NCBI RefSeq assembly: GCF_008831285.2
Contig: NC_045138.2
Location: 13,776,571-13,840,570, forward strand
Length of the DNA stretch: 64,000 nucleotides
Direction: 5' to 3'
Source of the DNA: Nymphaea colorata
Lineage: Eukaryota > Streptophyta > Magnoliopsida > Nymphaeales > Nymphaeaceae
Position numbers and translations under genes: made by a program. Positions 12,001-23,943 of the stretch are shown here, in pieces. The notes below the pieces were generated by a model that made no database searches, had not been told where the DNA came from, and was given only the letters and a program-made list of their open reading frames with translations. Numbering within the stretch: the stretch's first letter is position 1; every line of letters starts with the position of its first letter.

Positions 12001-15000
12001 TCGACAGATTTGGATCTAGACCCCACGCCGTTACTTAAAAAAATTATCTTGAACCCTTTAAATACACAATAAGATTGTAATTGAAGGATAACATGTATCC
12101 ATTTATAAGCAAATGTTCAGACACAACGATATACAAATAAATTTCCTGAGGTTCTATGATCCACTGTCTAAGGAGAAATACGACCCAAACACAGGCCTAT
12201 AAGTGCTGTCTTTTAATTATTTTATAATGTTTCAAAAGGATGTAATTTTAAAATCAACAACTTGGAAAAAAGAAACGGAGAGAATTCGAACAGCTAATAC
12301 AACCAAAATGGGCCCCATTATTTTGGTGCGAGAATTTTATCATTTTATATAGTATCAAACCGAATATGGTTCCAAACGCCAACCGGGCATCGGCTGGGTT
12401 GAGTCTGTACTATTCGCAGTGGAGCAGAGACGGTACCTCTCGTCGAAGCTAGTGGTGGCAGCAACATTGACTATGACGTCCACCTCCCTGGAGATCTCCT
12501 CCTGGACACACGCGTCCACCATCCCGAGGCCTTCCATGGCTATGTCTCCCACTACCGGCGACACCTTGCTCCAGAAGAACGACTCAAACCCACTGCCGTG
12601 CTTCTCCTTCAACACCCTGAACAGGTCCTTCTTCAGCACCTACTCAAACCATCGATCAGTTTTATAAGTCCCAAGAATTACATTGAATTCTGCAATATAA
12701 AGCCCTACCAAGTGTATAATGTTTATAGAAATTTATGTAGACGTGTATATGTCAGTTTTCCGGCACGCCGGCGATTCCCGCGGTTCCAAACTAACTAATA
12801 AGACCTTCCGACGCTCGTTAGCCAGGTGGATACAGGTCTTATTGACAGACTTGTTCAGTTGGTGAAGAGAATCGAGCCTATACCCAGGGAGTTTTAGTTT
12901 TTACGTAGATCTATGTTTCTGGATCGGCCTGCCGGATCAAAACCATCAACTTTGAAGTGCCTTAGATGCTGCTTAGTGGAGCATCAAGTTCTCGGAGTCG
13001 AGCATTAATGAGTAGTGTGTGCATGAGAAGCAATACTGAGCTTGAAGCATGGCGGGGGGACAGGCTGCCCCCTTCATGGAAGGGGCTGCTACCAACCCCG
13101 GGACCAGAAGTCCTCGACTCTCTGCATAATTTCTCCCATGCAGTTGTCCCACTCCAGCGCCTCACTCCAAGAAAGAAAGGGAAAGAGAAATCTTGTAGTA
13201 CTTTTATTGCACGGTCATCTCTATCTTCAGAGGAAGACCTGCTTTTTTCCAAATGAGTCTGCAGACGACCTAGTCTCCACTTCAACCTGTATATTTACAG
13301 CACTAACTTGTACGAAGAGTAGAGGCGGACGAAGCCTACTGTGGCTGCTAAAAGAAGAAGAGATAATAGCTAAAGAGCAACACGGCTGCTAAGATAAAGA
13401 GGTCGCCGTGCAATCGAGTTATGACTCCTACCATGTGTTGCTGTCAGGATTAATTATTTATTTACTTCTTCAATTGCAGACTTAAATTATTAAGCATCTC
13501 ACTACAAACATTTAAAACGTCATTAATTGAGCGACAACCGGCGCAGGCTCGAGATCGCTTTGGCTGATACCCTTAAAAAAAATGATGTGAAGGGAGACGA
13601 TGCTGCACTTTGAAAGCTTCCTCTAGGACTTCGAGGGTTACTTTTAAAAAAAAGATCTTTTGTTTTCTTTTTTTTGTTTCCCTTCACTATATCGGCAGCA
13701 TCACTGGTGTCCCTGTCAACTAAGTACCCCACCCCACCCCACCCCTATAGGGTGCATCCAGGAATCGAACAAGAAATCAATCTTTAGGTGCTCAAAGACT
13801 TAGCACATAAATGTGGGCTATCTGCTTGTAACACCTGGTTTGCACCCTTCCTCAGTTGGGCTAACCCTTGATGCTCAGACCCTAAAATAATAATACTAAA
13901 TCAGTTTTAGCCCAAACCTGACGATGAAGAGTTTCGGTCTTCAGGGATCAATAGAAACCATGCATCCCTTGAAAGAAATATTCAAGTTCCCCGTCAAAAC
14001 GTTGCCTCACAAAGCACCCAAGTAGCAGCCATATTCGGGTGCTTGGTTTTGTTTCTTGGTGAGTTCCATTCACAAAAAGAGAGAAGACCACACATCTCAT
14101 CAGTAGGTGAAAGTTTGAGTCCGGGAAGAAAAAAATAGTGGAGAGGTGGAGACCTCGACCAAACATCCATCTTAAACACGACCCTTGCAGCAAAAGGCTA
14201 AGAAAATGAAAAGTTTGAGCGCATCACTAACGGGTTAAAAAACTGACTTCTGTCAATAAACGTGATACTAAGAACTGACTTCTGTCAATAAACGTGATAC
14301 TAAGAACTGACTTCTGTCAATAAACGTGATACTAAGCAGGACGTGTTTTAGAAAAGAAAATGGTTGTCGCCCTTTCCATCTTGAACCCCGCACCATCGGT
14401 TCACGGTTAATTTAATCGGCCTAATCTCTTTAAGTTAATTGCAGTGGATCGCCACATGGACCACAGTACTGTCGAAGCCAAGCAGGTGAGGTACATGGAC
14501 CATTATGAGCTTACGCTTCCTTCAAGGGGAGACCTTTTCTGCATCGGTCGGAGAAATTATCAGGACTGAAGTGAAGCAGAAGGGCGTGCCGCCATGAATG
14601 GATGGGTAGTAAAGTTATAAATCAGGTCCTACTGTAACAGGACCACGGGTTCTTGGCTTCCTGAGTTTAATGCAGGGGACGTGCTTCATGATTGCACCTT
14701 CCTCTTCCCTTCGATCTCTCACCACTCTCCCACCCACTGACAGAACTCCTTCCCCATAGACGGCCCAGCAAACTCTAAGTCTAACACACGGAAATAGCGA
14801 GAGAGACAGAGCGAGAGATACCTCGTCATGGATTCTGAGAGTGGCAGACTTGAGATCAGCAGCACGCACAATGAGAAACAAGCGCTTCACCTGAGGCTGA
14901 ACCCTCAGAACCTTTTCCACGAATACTGCACACAAGCACGTAGACACCACCACCATTAACAAAACCAAATTTAAATACCAAAAACGAGAGAGAGGGAGTC

Positions 15001-15104
15001 AGAGAGCCATCATCCATACTCTTAGCAAGGAAGCCAGTGGAGCCAGTGAGCAAGATGCTCTTGTTTTTGAGAGACTCAGCAATCCCTCCATCCAAAGACG
15101 CCAT
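9100..15104 (-). CDS. Fatty acyl-CoA reductase FAR-1, 491 aa, ten exons
   Basis: Minus-strand exons: 15104-15020, 14925-14822, 12639-12437, 11935-11835, 11043-10851, 10723-10562, 10377-10296, 10123-9854, 9487-9360, 9247-9100. All borders are GT..AG and the joined frame is open for 492 codons. The enzyme should reduce acyl-CoA to a primary alcohol with NADPH. The Rossmann glycine motif TGSTGFLAK lies near residues 20-28, the YxxxK catalytic pair is Tyr239/Lys243 (YVFTK), and the C-terminal FAR (Sterile) domain begins near residue 400, with [13 protein letters not shown] near the end. It is clearly more divergent than the four plus-strand copies, with one extra codon each in exons 1 and 8 and a shorter last exon. 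Most of its length is introns; intron 2 is about 2.2 kb. An in-frame extension of 55 codons with no stop reaches an upstream ATG at 15269. The start at 15104 is chosen because it aligns with the other copies. Confidence 0.9.
14241..14336. repeat. 32-bp unit repeated three times
   Basis: Three perfect head-to-tail copies of a 32-bp unit (14241-14272, 14273-14304, 14305-14336), each starting AACTGACTTCTGTCAATAAA. They lie in intron 2 of FAR-1. There are no spacers between units, so this is a minisatellite. Confidence 0.95.
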
Positions 15105-15362
15105 TGGGATGGAGTAATTAGCAACTCCCCGGGTGGCAGACGGTAATGAAGGAGAAGATGAAGAGAGCAGCACGCTTCTCTGACGGTTGCTGGGAAGAGC
15201 TTGGGGAGGTACGGTCTCTCTTTGGTTTGTTTCAAGCGGCTCCTTCAATCCGATGCCACAAATGAACAAACAGACAGAACAAGTCGCCCCCTTCCCCCCT
15301 CCTCTTCTTCGAGACTAGCTTGATGTGTGCCCGCTGCTAATGCCCCAGCCCTTCCCTCAGTA

Positions 15363-15369
15363 CTTTATA
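15363..15369 (-). promoter_or_regulatory. Candidate TATA box of FAR-1
   Basis: TATAAAG on the minus strand about 260 bases before the chosen ATG. The distance leaves room for a long 5' leader; about 95 bases separate it from the alternative upstream ATG at 15269. Confidence 0.4.
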
Positions 15370-18300
15370 GACATACATGTGCGTCTTCCCGGTGCTAGCT
15401 AGCCGCCCCTCTGGTTCTCTGCTTGCGTAGCATAAATGCCACTATCAAGCAGTGTTGAGCACGAAAAGCACCGCAGTACTATAATATTTCCAATATCAGG
15501 TTTAGAGAGAGAACAAAACATATATATAGAATATATATAAAAAGCAAACCCAAACGACTTCGGTCACAAAGGGAGTCGATGAAAAAAAGGAGATTTGTTG
15601 TCGCCTTAACCATGCTTTAGTGAGCATTGTACTTAATAATTACTTTTTCTGGTCACCTTCAATGTAATTCTCTACATTGGGTAAATGTAAGAAGTAAAAA
15701 TATTACCTATACAATAATAAAAAGTAATTTTTAAATGCATATAAAACTTGCCAAAAGAAAAGACATTTTCTGAAAATGTGGATTAATTTCATGAATGCAT
15801 GCGCCCCCAACCTATGTAAGAATACGCAATATGTTGGCAACGGTACGGTGGGTAGATTGCCTACTTTTGGTTCTGTATTCCAATCTTTATCTGTGAAACT
15901 GAAATTGAAATTTGGATGGTCACCAACACGATCTACCTAAGAAATCGGGATAAGATACCACCACCCAGGGCAGCTAAAACAATGGAGATTTGAAGTCCAC
16001 GGACGCTGTCGACAAAGGAAAAGATGTGCTTGTTAGTTCTGAGTGGAGCCTTGCTATATACTTTATTTTAATGGCAAGCGGCGGAATGGACATATGGGGG
16101 TGGTGACCAACACGGTCATGGACGGTTGGGCGTTTGGTTAGAGAAGTCATTGGAAAATATTTGGAGACAAGAAAGTCCAAAAGATTGTTGGAACCACTGA
16201 ACGATGAGTGCCTTTTCGACGACAGACGGCAGGTATTCAACGAGTCGCCTCAACTTGCTCGATAAACTTGACTCGAACTGGACTCATTTATTGAACGAGT
16301 TGAGTTTGAGTTAAGAAATAAACTCGACAACATAAATGAATCGAGCTCGAGTTAACTGGGTTTAGCTCACTTAAAGTTGATTAAGCTTGAGAAAGAAATA
16401 TATAAAATACATCTCATAAAATAATCAAAAAAAAGAAGTAGATTGCTCAAATGGGTTCAATTTGTGGGAAGTTCTATATTTAAATCCATATGCTACTTTT
16501 TCTTTTGAAAAAACAAAAATAAATTTTTAATGAAATGTTTGGCGCCAATCTTCTTCTACTTGAGCTTAATCAAGTCGACTTTGAGTTTTAAAAACTCGAG
16601 CCGAGTAAATTTATTTTTCAAATTATTTTTAATTTTTTTAGCAGAAAAAAAAAAGTAATCCGATATACCGACACGAATACCTATCTGTTTTCCTCTTATT
16701 TTCGAAGCAAAGGGACATTTTAGTGCCTTTAAACATATTGTTTGCAGTAGCCAGCTTCATTTATACAGAGACATGTGCATGTGGAGGGCACATGCACACA
16801 AAGACAAGGCAAGTTGGTGGCGGCGCGCTCATAGTCATATAAATATATATATATATATATATATATGTATATGGTTTCCCTGCTGTGCCGCTTAATATAA
16901 TCTCGATCCAAGCCCTAATGGGAGGTAGAAGTATTCTCATCTCTCACCCACCCACAACTCATAATCGGCCTTAGATTTTGACAGGTGGTCTTAGTTTCGG
17001 GATGTTCACGATGCCCAAAACACTTTCTTCTCCATCCATTTACTTTTTCTCTGACGAGTGAGTAGCACTAGTGGACCTGAACCGGATATCGAAAATCACC
17101 GAAACGATTGAAGCTGGCTTGCAGACGAGATGAAGTTTGAGGTTAACCAGATCTTTAACCAAAATAAGTTCGACCCAGTTCAGACTCGGATCCCGCCTCC
17201 AATGTGTCCCTAAGAGGCCTTTCATTGCGTCGGGTCAACAAGGATCTCCTAAACCCTTTTGTTTAGTGCATCGTTCTATATGAATTCGGAAGATATTTCA
17301 AATCCTTAGTTTATGGTTCTCCAACATATAGTTTAGAAGAAAGTCCTCAACTAGTTCAGTTCAATGATAAAAATATAGAAAACTTGAAGGATGTGCTATA
17401 CATAATATGATATTCAAAACACAAGGTGGAAGGCAGGTACTGTCAAAAAGGGGGGGAGAGCGGATTATTTTAAATTCTAATGAAAACCACATAAATGTGC
17501 GAGTAGGTCCCACCACCAAAACCAATTACGGATGCACGGTGCAGAAAGGAAGCTGCCAAATTTGTTATATATATCAACCCTGAATCAAGCCATTTAAAAA
17601 ACTCTTATTAGGGATCGTGCGATGCGGGCCACAGCTTTTCATGGCATCCTTTTAGGCAGGGGTGAAGTCACACATGCACCTAAGTGGGCAGTTGCCCACA
17701 CAGACACAGCTGCACAAATTTTTTTTTATTTTTATTTCTATGTTGGTTGTCTTTTACCACTTGCTCGCTCATATATCAACACTCCTCAGTTTGCTTAGTG
17801 TCCTTTAATGATTTTTATTACGTATTTGAGGGCCGTATTTTTTTCTTCTTTTTTTGAATTAGTTGGAAACGAAGTTAAGATTCGTATGCTATGCCTTTTA
17901 CCACACGACATGCACGTTATTGAGTGACAAAACTTTTGGACTATTTTCATTTGGACCACCTACCTTTTTATCTATAATTAAAAGAAAACAGCTACGAGTT
18001 AAACGATGATGGCATGATAGACTTGATCCAGTAAGGCTTTGGATATCATTAAATTCGATCCTTCAGGTGAACAATAAGTGCCAGGTCCAGATCGGCGATC
18101 GATTCTGCAAGATCAGCCCGGACGCCAATCAGGTGCTTCCATTTCAGCGTTGCGGTGCTGGCCAATTAAAACAGGGCAGTGCCAGTACCCTCAAGAATTC
18201 ATTTCAATAAATATATTTATCTTCCTACATTCATTGCCTCCTGACAAAAAAGCGGATCTGGACCTTCACGACCCCGTATCAACTAAAAAGCTTTGGATCC

Positions 18301-19360
18301 AGACCCAATTCCACCGGTTAAAGTGGGAACCAGCAGCAGCAGCAGCAGCGCAGTACCCTGAGTTCATGCCCACAAATAAATGTCATTCAACGCCACAGCA
18401 TTCAAGTGCCTTCCAAGTATTTCTGTAGATTTGTTTGATTGATTACAGGAACTGATCAACCGAGTGTTGAGGGTGGCATATTTAAATCTGCCTCCTTCTC
18501 CATCGGCTTCGTTTTTATGAACTACGCAATGCTCATAAGTTGAATATTAGAATACGGCTTGAACTCATGGGATTAATGCCTAATTCGATCGATTTAAGTC
18601 ATAATAAACATTTTAGAAAGTGGTAGCGTTCATACTTCCCGGTTTCAGGCCAACCGCAAAGATTTTAAAATTAAGAATCCAGCTCAAAAATTCCGCGGGT
18701 ATGACCATCGATCTCTAAAGCGCTGCGCTTTTAAGAGAAAATCACGTCTTTGTTCAAACGGGTCCAGAGTGAGGCCAAAAATCAGTCAGCAGGCGTTTCA
18801 TTTGTCTGGAAATTTGATTCTCCACTTGAAAATGAAATTCAAATGAAAACTTCAATTCCAGACCTCCGTGTCGCGGTCGTGCTGCGCCCAAAGTCCTGGA
18901 AAATCCAAGATTCGTCTGAAAAGCAAAAGGAACAAGAGTTTTGAACATCCAAAATTTTATTTTTCTCTTCCACAAATCAAGAAATCTACACCGTAAAGTC
19001 ACAAACGAAACGACCAGAAAAAAAAAGCCCAAAACGTTTTAAAAATATATCGAAAGATAAATCGTTCAGAAAAACGATAAAAGACATTGGATGCCTAGCA
19101 ATTAAGGTCACTTAAACAATGGAGCCAAAGTTGTCGATATCTTGATTAGAGTAGGCTAACACCATCAAGATTTTGGTCACTTTTGTGAGACCAATCTAGA
19201 TGAAAGCACTGTTTTTCAAATTTTCTTTTGTTTTAACAAATAAAAGACAATAAAAATAATTATAATTTTTAAAACAAAAAAAAAAAAGGAAAAAAATAAC
19301 AAGCATGGACCCCAATAAAAATAAAAACGTATCCCTTTTTACGTTTGTTGTGGTTTAAAG

Positions 19361-19750
19361 CATAAGTTTCTGGCCGAGACTGGCTTGGTAGCGATGAATT
19401 CAAACACTCGTCGGAAGCTCGACCTTGGAGTGGCAAGACATGACCAAGAGATTGGATGAACTTCAAAGAGGCCGACAGGTCTGCCATGATGTAACTTGGC
19501 TTTCAAAGGTGCATACAACAATCCCAGATGCTTGTTGATCTGGAGCTTAATGGCCCTGATAGCTTATGAATTAATTCTAATGTACATTCTTCTAGAGAGC
19601 AAAGTTGTTTGGCTGGCCTAACACTTACTTCTTCACAAAGGCCACGGCACACCATGGAAGAAATGTTGATTGGAGCAAAAAAAAAAACAAAGGGATATAC
19701 CGGCGGTGAACCTATTATGGCCCTTTCCCTGGTTGGATGGCAGACACAAG
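19361..19750 (+). pseudogene. FAR pseudogene fragment, exons 5 and 6, FAR-1 type
   Basis: Two blocks match consecutive FAR exons and keep their splice sites. The exon-5-like block is 19361-19508 (148 nt against 193), preceded by AG and followed by GT. The exon-6-like block is 19598-19750 (153 nt against 162), also bounded by AG and GT. Shared runs with FAR-1 include ATGACCAAGAGATTGGA and GCAAAGTTGTTTGGCTGGCC, so it descends from a FAR-1-like gene and not from the A-D type. Indels break the frame in both blocks, and at the YxxxK site the tyrosine and lysine codons remain (YFFTK) but the following frame shifts. I found no exons 1-4 or 7-10 around it. It lies on the strand opposite to FAR-1. Confidence 0.85.
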
Positions 19751-21338
19751 GTATGTTGCACACTGATAGAACATCCACAAGTTCCAAATAGATGATGTCC
19801 AACTATGTCATTTTCAAATAATAGCAAAGGGGGTTCCTGTGATTGACATCAATTTTGCTCAATGTATAATAAGGTAGGGAACCCTCTTTCGGGCCAGAAG
19901 AGTTGCATCGAGAGAGAGAGAGAGAGAGGGTGAGAGAAGAAGAGACCGTTTGGCTTTCCTTCTCTTCATTTGGTATTCCTTTTTCTTTTATATAATTAAC
20001 AGTCGGAAGACAATTTTATATATCTCGTTAAACTTCCGTTACGATCTAGGAGGATGGAGGGGAGACCTGTCTCCATCAGCCAATTCAATGTATGGTGAAT
20101 ATAACTTTTCCCCTTTAGGAAGCAGCAGCATTTGCTGCTTAAACACACTTGTCTGGAGCCAAACCTTTTGCGGGAAAGGATACGTCGCTCAAGAACCTCC
20201 AACTTTGCCAAGGGATTCCATAGTTTTTAGTAAGTTTCAACTTTGTTGGCTCACCTTGCTTTGATTTGTCCCGAAAATATATAGATGACACAAACATCAC
20301 GCACGTCGCTCCTTCAATTATTGCTAGACAATGTTTTTCCGCTGCTACTGGACAGTATTGACTCGTAGGGGCAGAAATATATATGACCATTTTTAGAATA
20401 TGGGCTGATATGTCGCCCCGATACGGCCCCAGTATCGGTTGAGATACTGATAGATATTTTCCATCGTCGTTTCTTTTTTTTTTTTTTTTTATAATGATAA
20501 AAGGGGACGACAAAGAAATTTATGGATTCTGATACGTTTCAGACTCTAATACATACGATATTTCTCTTGGGTGTGATACGGAACTGAGGCTCGTTTGTGT
20601 TCATGATTACTGAATGTCTGCGTGGCTCTAGCACTGCGTAGGTATATAAGAGAAAATTAGATATTGCCTTCCAAAATCCTAACAACAATTTTTTAGTGTG
20701 TACATCATTCTCATCCCCTTTCCACTCTCCCGACCTTCCAAATCTGAAAAACTTTCAAGATCATGTCAAGATGTCCATATGTATGCTACAATCATATAAT
20801 TTATAGCTTCTTCTGCAAAAAAGAAAAAGAAATTTGTAAATTATAACATGTACAAGGTTGGATTTTAAAGTTTATGAAAGAAAATAACATTGCTTTAAGT
20901 GAATGTGGGTGCTCCTAGACAAGCCTAGCTTAATTAATCCCTCTCTCTCCCTCCCCACTCCTATCATTTCTAAAAGCAACTATTTTTGTTTTTGTTTTGA
21001 ACGCCAAGCAAATACAAGTACAATCTTCTCGGTGAACTGTTCCGAGGGAAACTAGCACAAAATCAGGATAATCTGGTATAGTGAATAGAATCTGAATATT
21101 TTCTAATATTGAAGATATTTTTGTCAGTAACCATTTTAGATATTCGCCAATGGTACGGGACATCTTCTTTGTGATAAATGCCTGCACTTTTTGAGCTTCT
21201 CTTCCTTGTAACTAGTGGATGTTATGTATACTTGCCCCGGCAGTTTCTAGTTGGATTGTCAGTTGCAGTTTCTTTGCCCATATGTGGACAATGCATGTGG
21301 ATCCTCCCAGTCTTACGAACGAAACTAGCTAACAATAC

Positions 21339-21390
<52 letters not shown>
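21339..21390. repeat. (TA)n(GA)n microsatellite
   Basis: About 22 bases of TA followed by 30 bases of pure GA, some 600 bases before the FAR-A start. Confidence 0.9.
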
Positions 21391-21392
<2 letters not shown>

Positions 21393-21866
21393 CCTCATTC
21401 TCCTCCTGTTGGGCTGAGATGGGCTTGGCTGATGTGAGTTGTCTAATAGGACGACCCACATTCATGTATTTAAAGAAACAAGGAAAGGTTTTGGGCCTTT
21501 CTTCTTAGGAAGAGGGAGGCCCCTTTAGCGGTGACTTTTTACTCTCTCATTTAAAATAATGACGATCGGAGCATTAGGAAGTAGCAACGGTTCATGGTGT
21601 AGCAATAATTAATGGTATTTTTAGTAACGGTTGTTTTACAGGATGAAGTGGAATCTAGCAGGATGACAATGGAGGGGTGCTCACAGGGAAAGGTGCCGAC
21701 GTGTGGCCAACTGCAATGGACCGTTTTAACATGCATGGACCCCATCAAATGCGTTTCCCAAAGTAGTAGTGTGCGTCGTTTGCTGCATGCACATTGATGT
21801 GGACATGGGACACTTTTTCCTTGAAACGCCTGGAAAAGTGGTGAAGATTGAAGAAGCGTCTGCATC

Positions 21867-21874
21867 TATAAATA
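21867..21874 (+). promoter_or_regulatory. TATA box of FAR-A
   Basis: TATAAATA followed by GAGAG, 144 bases before the ATG. FAR-B and FAR-C have the same TATAAATAGAGA context at the matching place, which supports it as the core promoter. Confidence 0.7.
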
Positions 21875-22010
21875 GAGAGCGACCTTCGATCAAGAAGCTG
21901 CACCAGCGCAGTATAGTGAACTGCCTTTCTTTTCTTTTCTGTTATAGATTGCAAACACAGAGTGAGAGAGGGAGGAAGCTCCATTCCTCCCCATTCAATT
22001 TCAGAGACCA

Positions 22011-23886
22011 ATGGCGACTCTGAACAACATTGCTCAAAATTTACAGAACAAGAGTATCTTCATCACGGGCTGCACTGGGTTTCTTGCAAAGAGTAATCAA
22101 ACAACCTTTTTCTGTCTTTCCTTTCCCTTATATGTGTATATTCATGAGTAGTTCATGACATGCTGGGTGCAGTATTTGTGGAGAAGATACTGAGAGTTCT
22201 ACCGCAAGTGAAACGTTTGTACCTTCTGATCCGTGCCCCTGATGCCAAATCTGCCAAACATCGCCTGGACACCCAGGTACGATGCTTAGGACGTGAATAT
22301 ATATATATATATGCCACGTTCGCAACATAAGCCATATTCAAGTTAGTGACCCACGTGCATGCAAACTCATGAACTACGGGATTTAAGCAAATACTCATAA
22401 AATTTACTTTCACTTTTGTAGGTGATAAGCAAGGAGTTGTTCAGAGTCTTGAGAACTAAACATGGAGACGAATTCAATTCCTTCATTTCCGAAAAGCTTT
22501 GCCCTGTCGCCGGTGATATGGCAGTGGAGGACTTGGGGATCCAAGAAACTCATCTCAAAGTGGTGATCATGAGGGAAGTCGATATTATCGTAAATGTTGC
22601 TGCAACTACCACCTTTGATGAAAGGTGCGTGCATGCGTAGATGTTTGATAAAATGTTGGCCAATCTTCTTTCCTAGTCATTTGTTGAAAGTTCAGTTCTT
22701 TTACGATCTCATGTCCATTTTACTAAGAGGTGTTCTCAATTTGGGTAACAATGTATGTTTTTTCTTACTTGGCATAGCAAAGTGTGCACTTGTGTACAAT
22801 ATCAAAATCTATGGAATCTATGAGGTTTAACATTTAGGATTGATCAGACGGTCAAGTGATCTATTAATCAGATCTTGCTCGGGTGCACAGGTACGACATA
22901 GCGTTGAACATCAATGCCTTGGGAGCTGATCGACTGATGGCCTTTGCTCAACGATGCCACAGACTGCAGATGTTCCTCCATGTCTCCACAGGTTCCATTG
23001 TTTCCCCTACTCTGTAAATTCAGCCTGCCCAACAAACGGTTCATCTGCCAAGCTAAGACAAAAGAGTTCTACTTAAAAATTTGTCTTTGAGAAGGATAAA
23101 AGTCCATAATCTACCACTAACTTCTACGCCTGTTCATCTTCCAATCATAACTCATTAGTGAGTGCTGTTTGCCCTCGGGAAAACATAAATAGCTAGTTGA
23201 GTTTTTAAACTACTGCAAATGTCTCCATAAATGGCCAACATGTTTGACTTGCCTTAATTTCAGCCTATGTTTGTGGATCCAACTCCGGCTTGATTATGGA
23301 GAAACCAATCCGAATAGAGGAAACACCAAACGGAGAGTCTAATCTTGACATAGAAAAGGAGCTGCAGCTGGTGGAGAAGAAACTAGAGGAGCTCCAAGCT
23401 AGAGGAGTTGAGAAGGCGGAAGAAACAGCAGCTATGAAAGAGTTAGGCCTCAATAGGTCGCCAAATGCATTAGCTATTTAGCTTGCGTCTTTTAATGTCA
23501 AAATTATCTAATGCTGATGCTGATCCTTAGAGAACGTGGCTGTGAACTGATGCCCTCTAATTGGCTTCATTCAGGGCAAGGTCTTTTGGTTGGCCTAATT
23601 CATATGCATTTACGAAGGCCATGGGAGAAATGCTGATCGGTGAGTCCAGAAGAGATCTGCCGCTGGTGATCATCCGTCCAACCATAATCGAAGCCACTTT
23701 GGCAGATCCTTTCCCTGGCTGGATTGAAGGTTTCAGGTAAGTTTCATTATCTGGGTTCCAGGAAAATTTTCAATTGGTAACAAATTGGTGACGCGAGTAT
23801 TTGGCAGGCCCAACTCGTAAGCAACTGTCTTAGTCAAAGAAAAATAACCAAAATGCACACCAACACACACACACGCACGCGCACGT

Positions 23887-23943
<57 letters not shown>

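Larger units (their letters stand above)
15105..22010. other. Spacer between FAR-1 and FAR-A (divergent promoters)
   Basis: The two FAR genes diverge across about 6.9 kb, which contains promoters at both ends, a FAR pseudogene at 19361-19750, and simple repeats: (TA)n at 16842-16866, (CAG)n near 18332-18350, poly-T near 20465-20490 and (TA)n(GA)n at 21339-21390. The segment 21190-21320 is paralogous to 27360-27490 and 43040-43160, upstream of FAR-B and FAR-C. Elsewhere I see no gene. Confidence 0.6.

Noticed and set aside
14241-14336. Three direct repeats suggesting a CRISPR-like array
   Set aside because: The units are directly adjacent with no spacers and lie in an intron of a plant gene; it is a minisatellite.
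18078-18428. 116-codon open frame with a poly-Ala run
   Set aside because: The Ala run comes from a short (CAG)n tract; the rest has no recognisable domain and no start or splice support.
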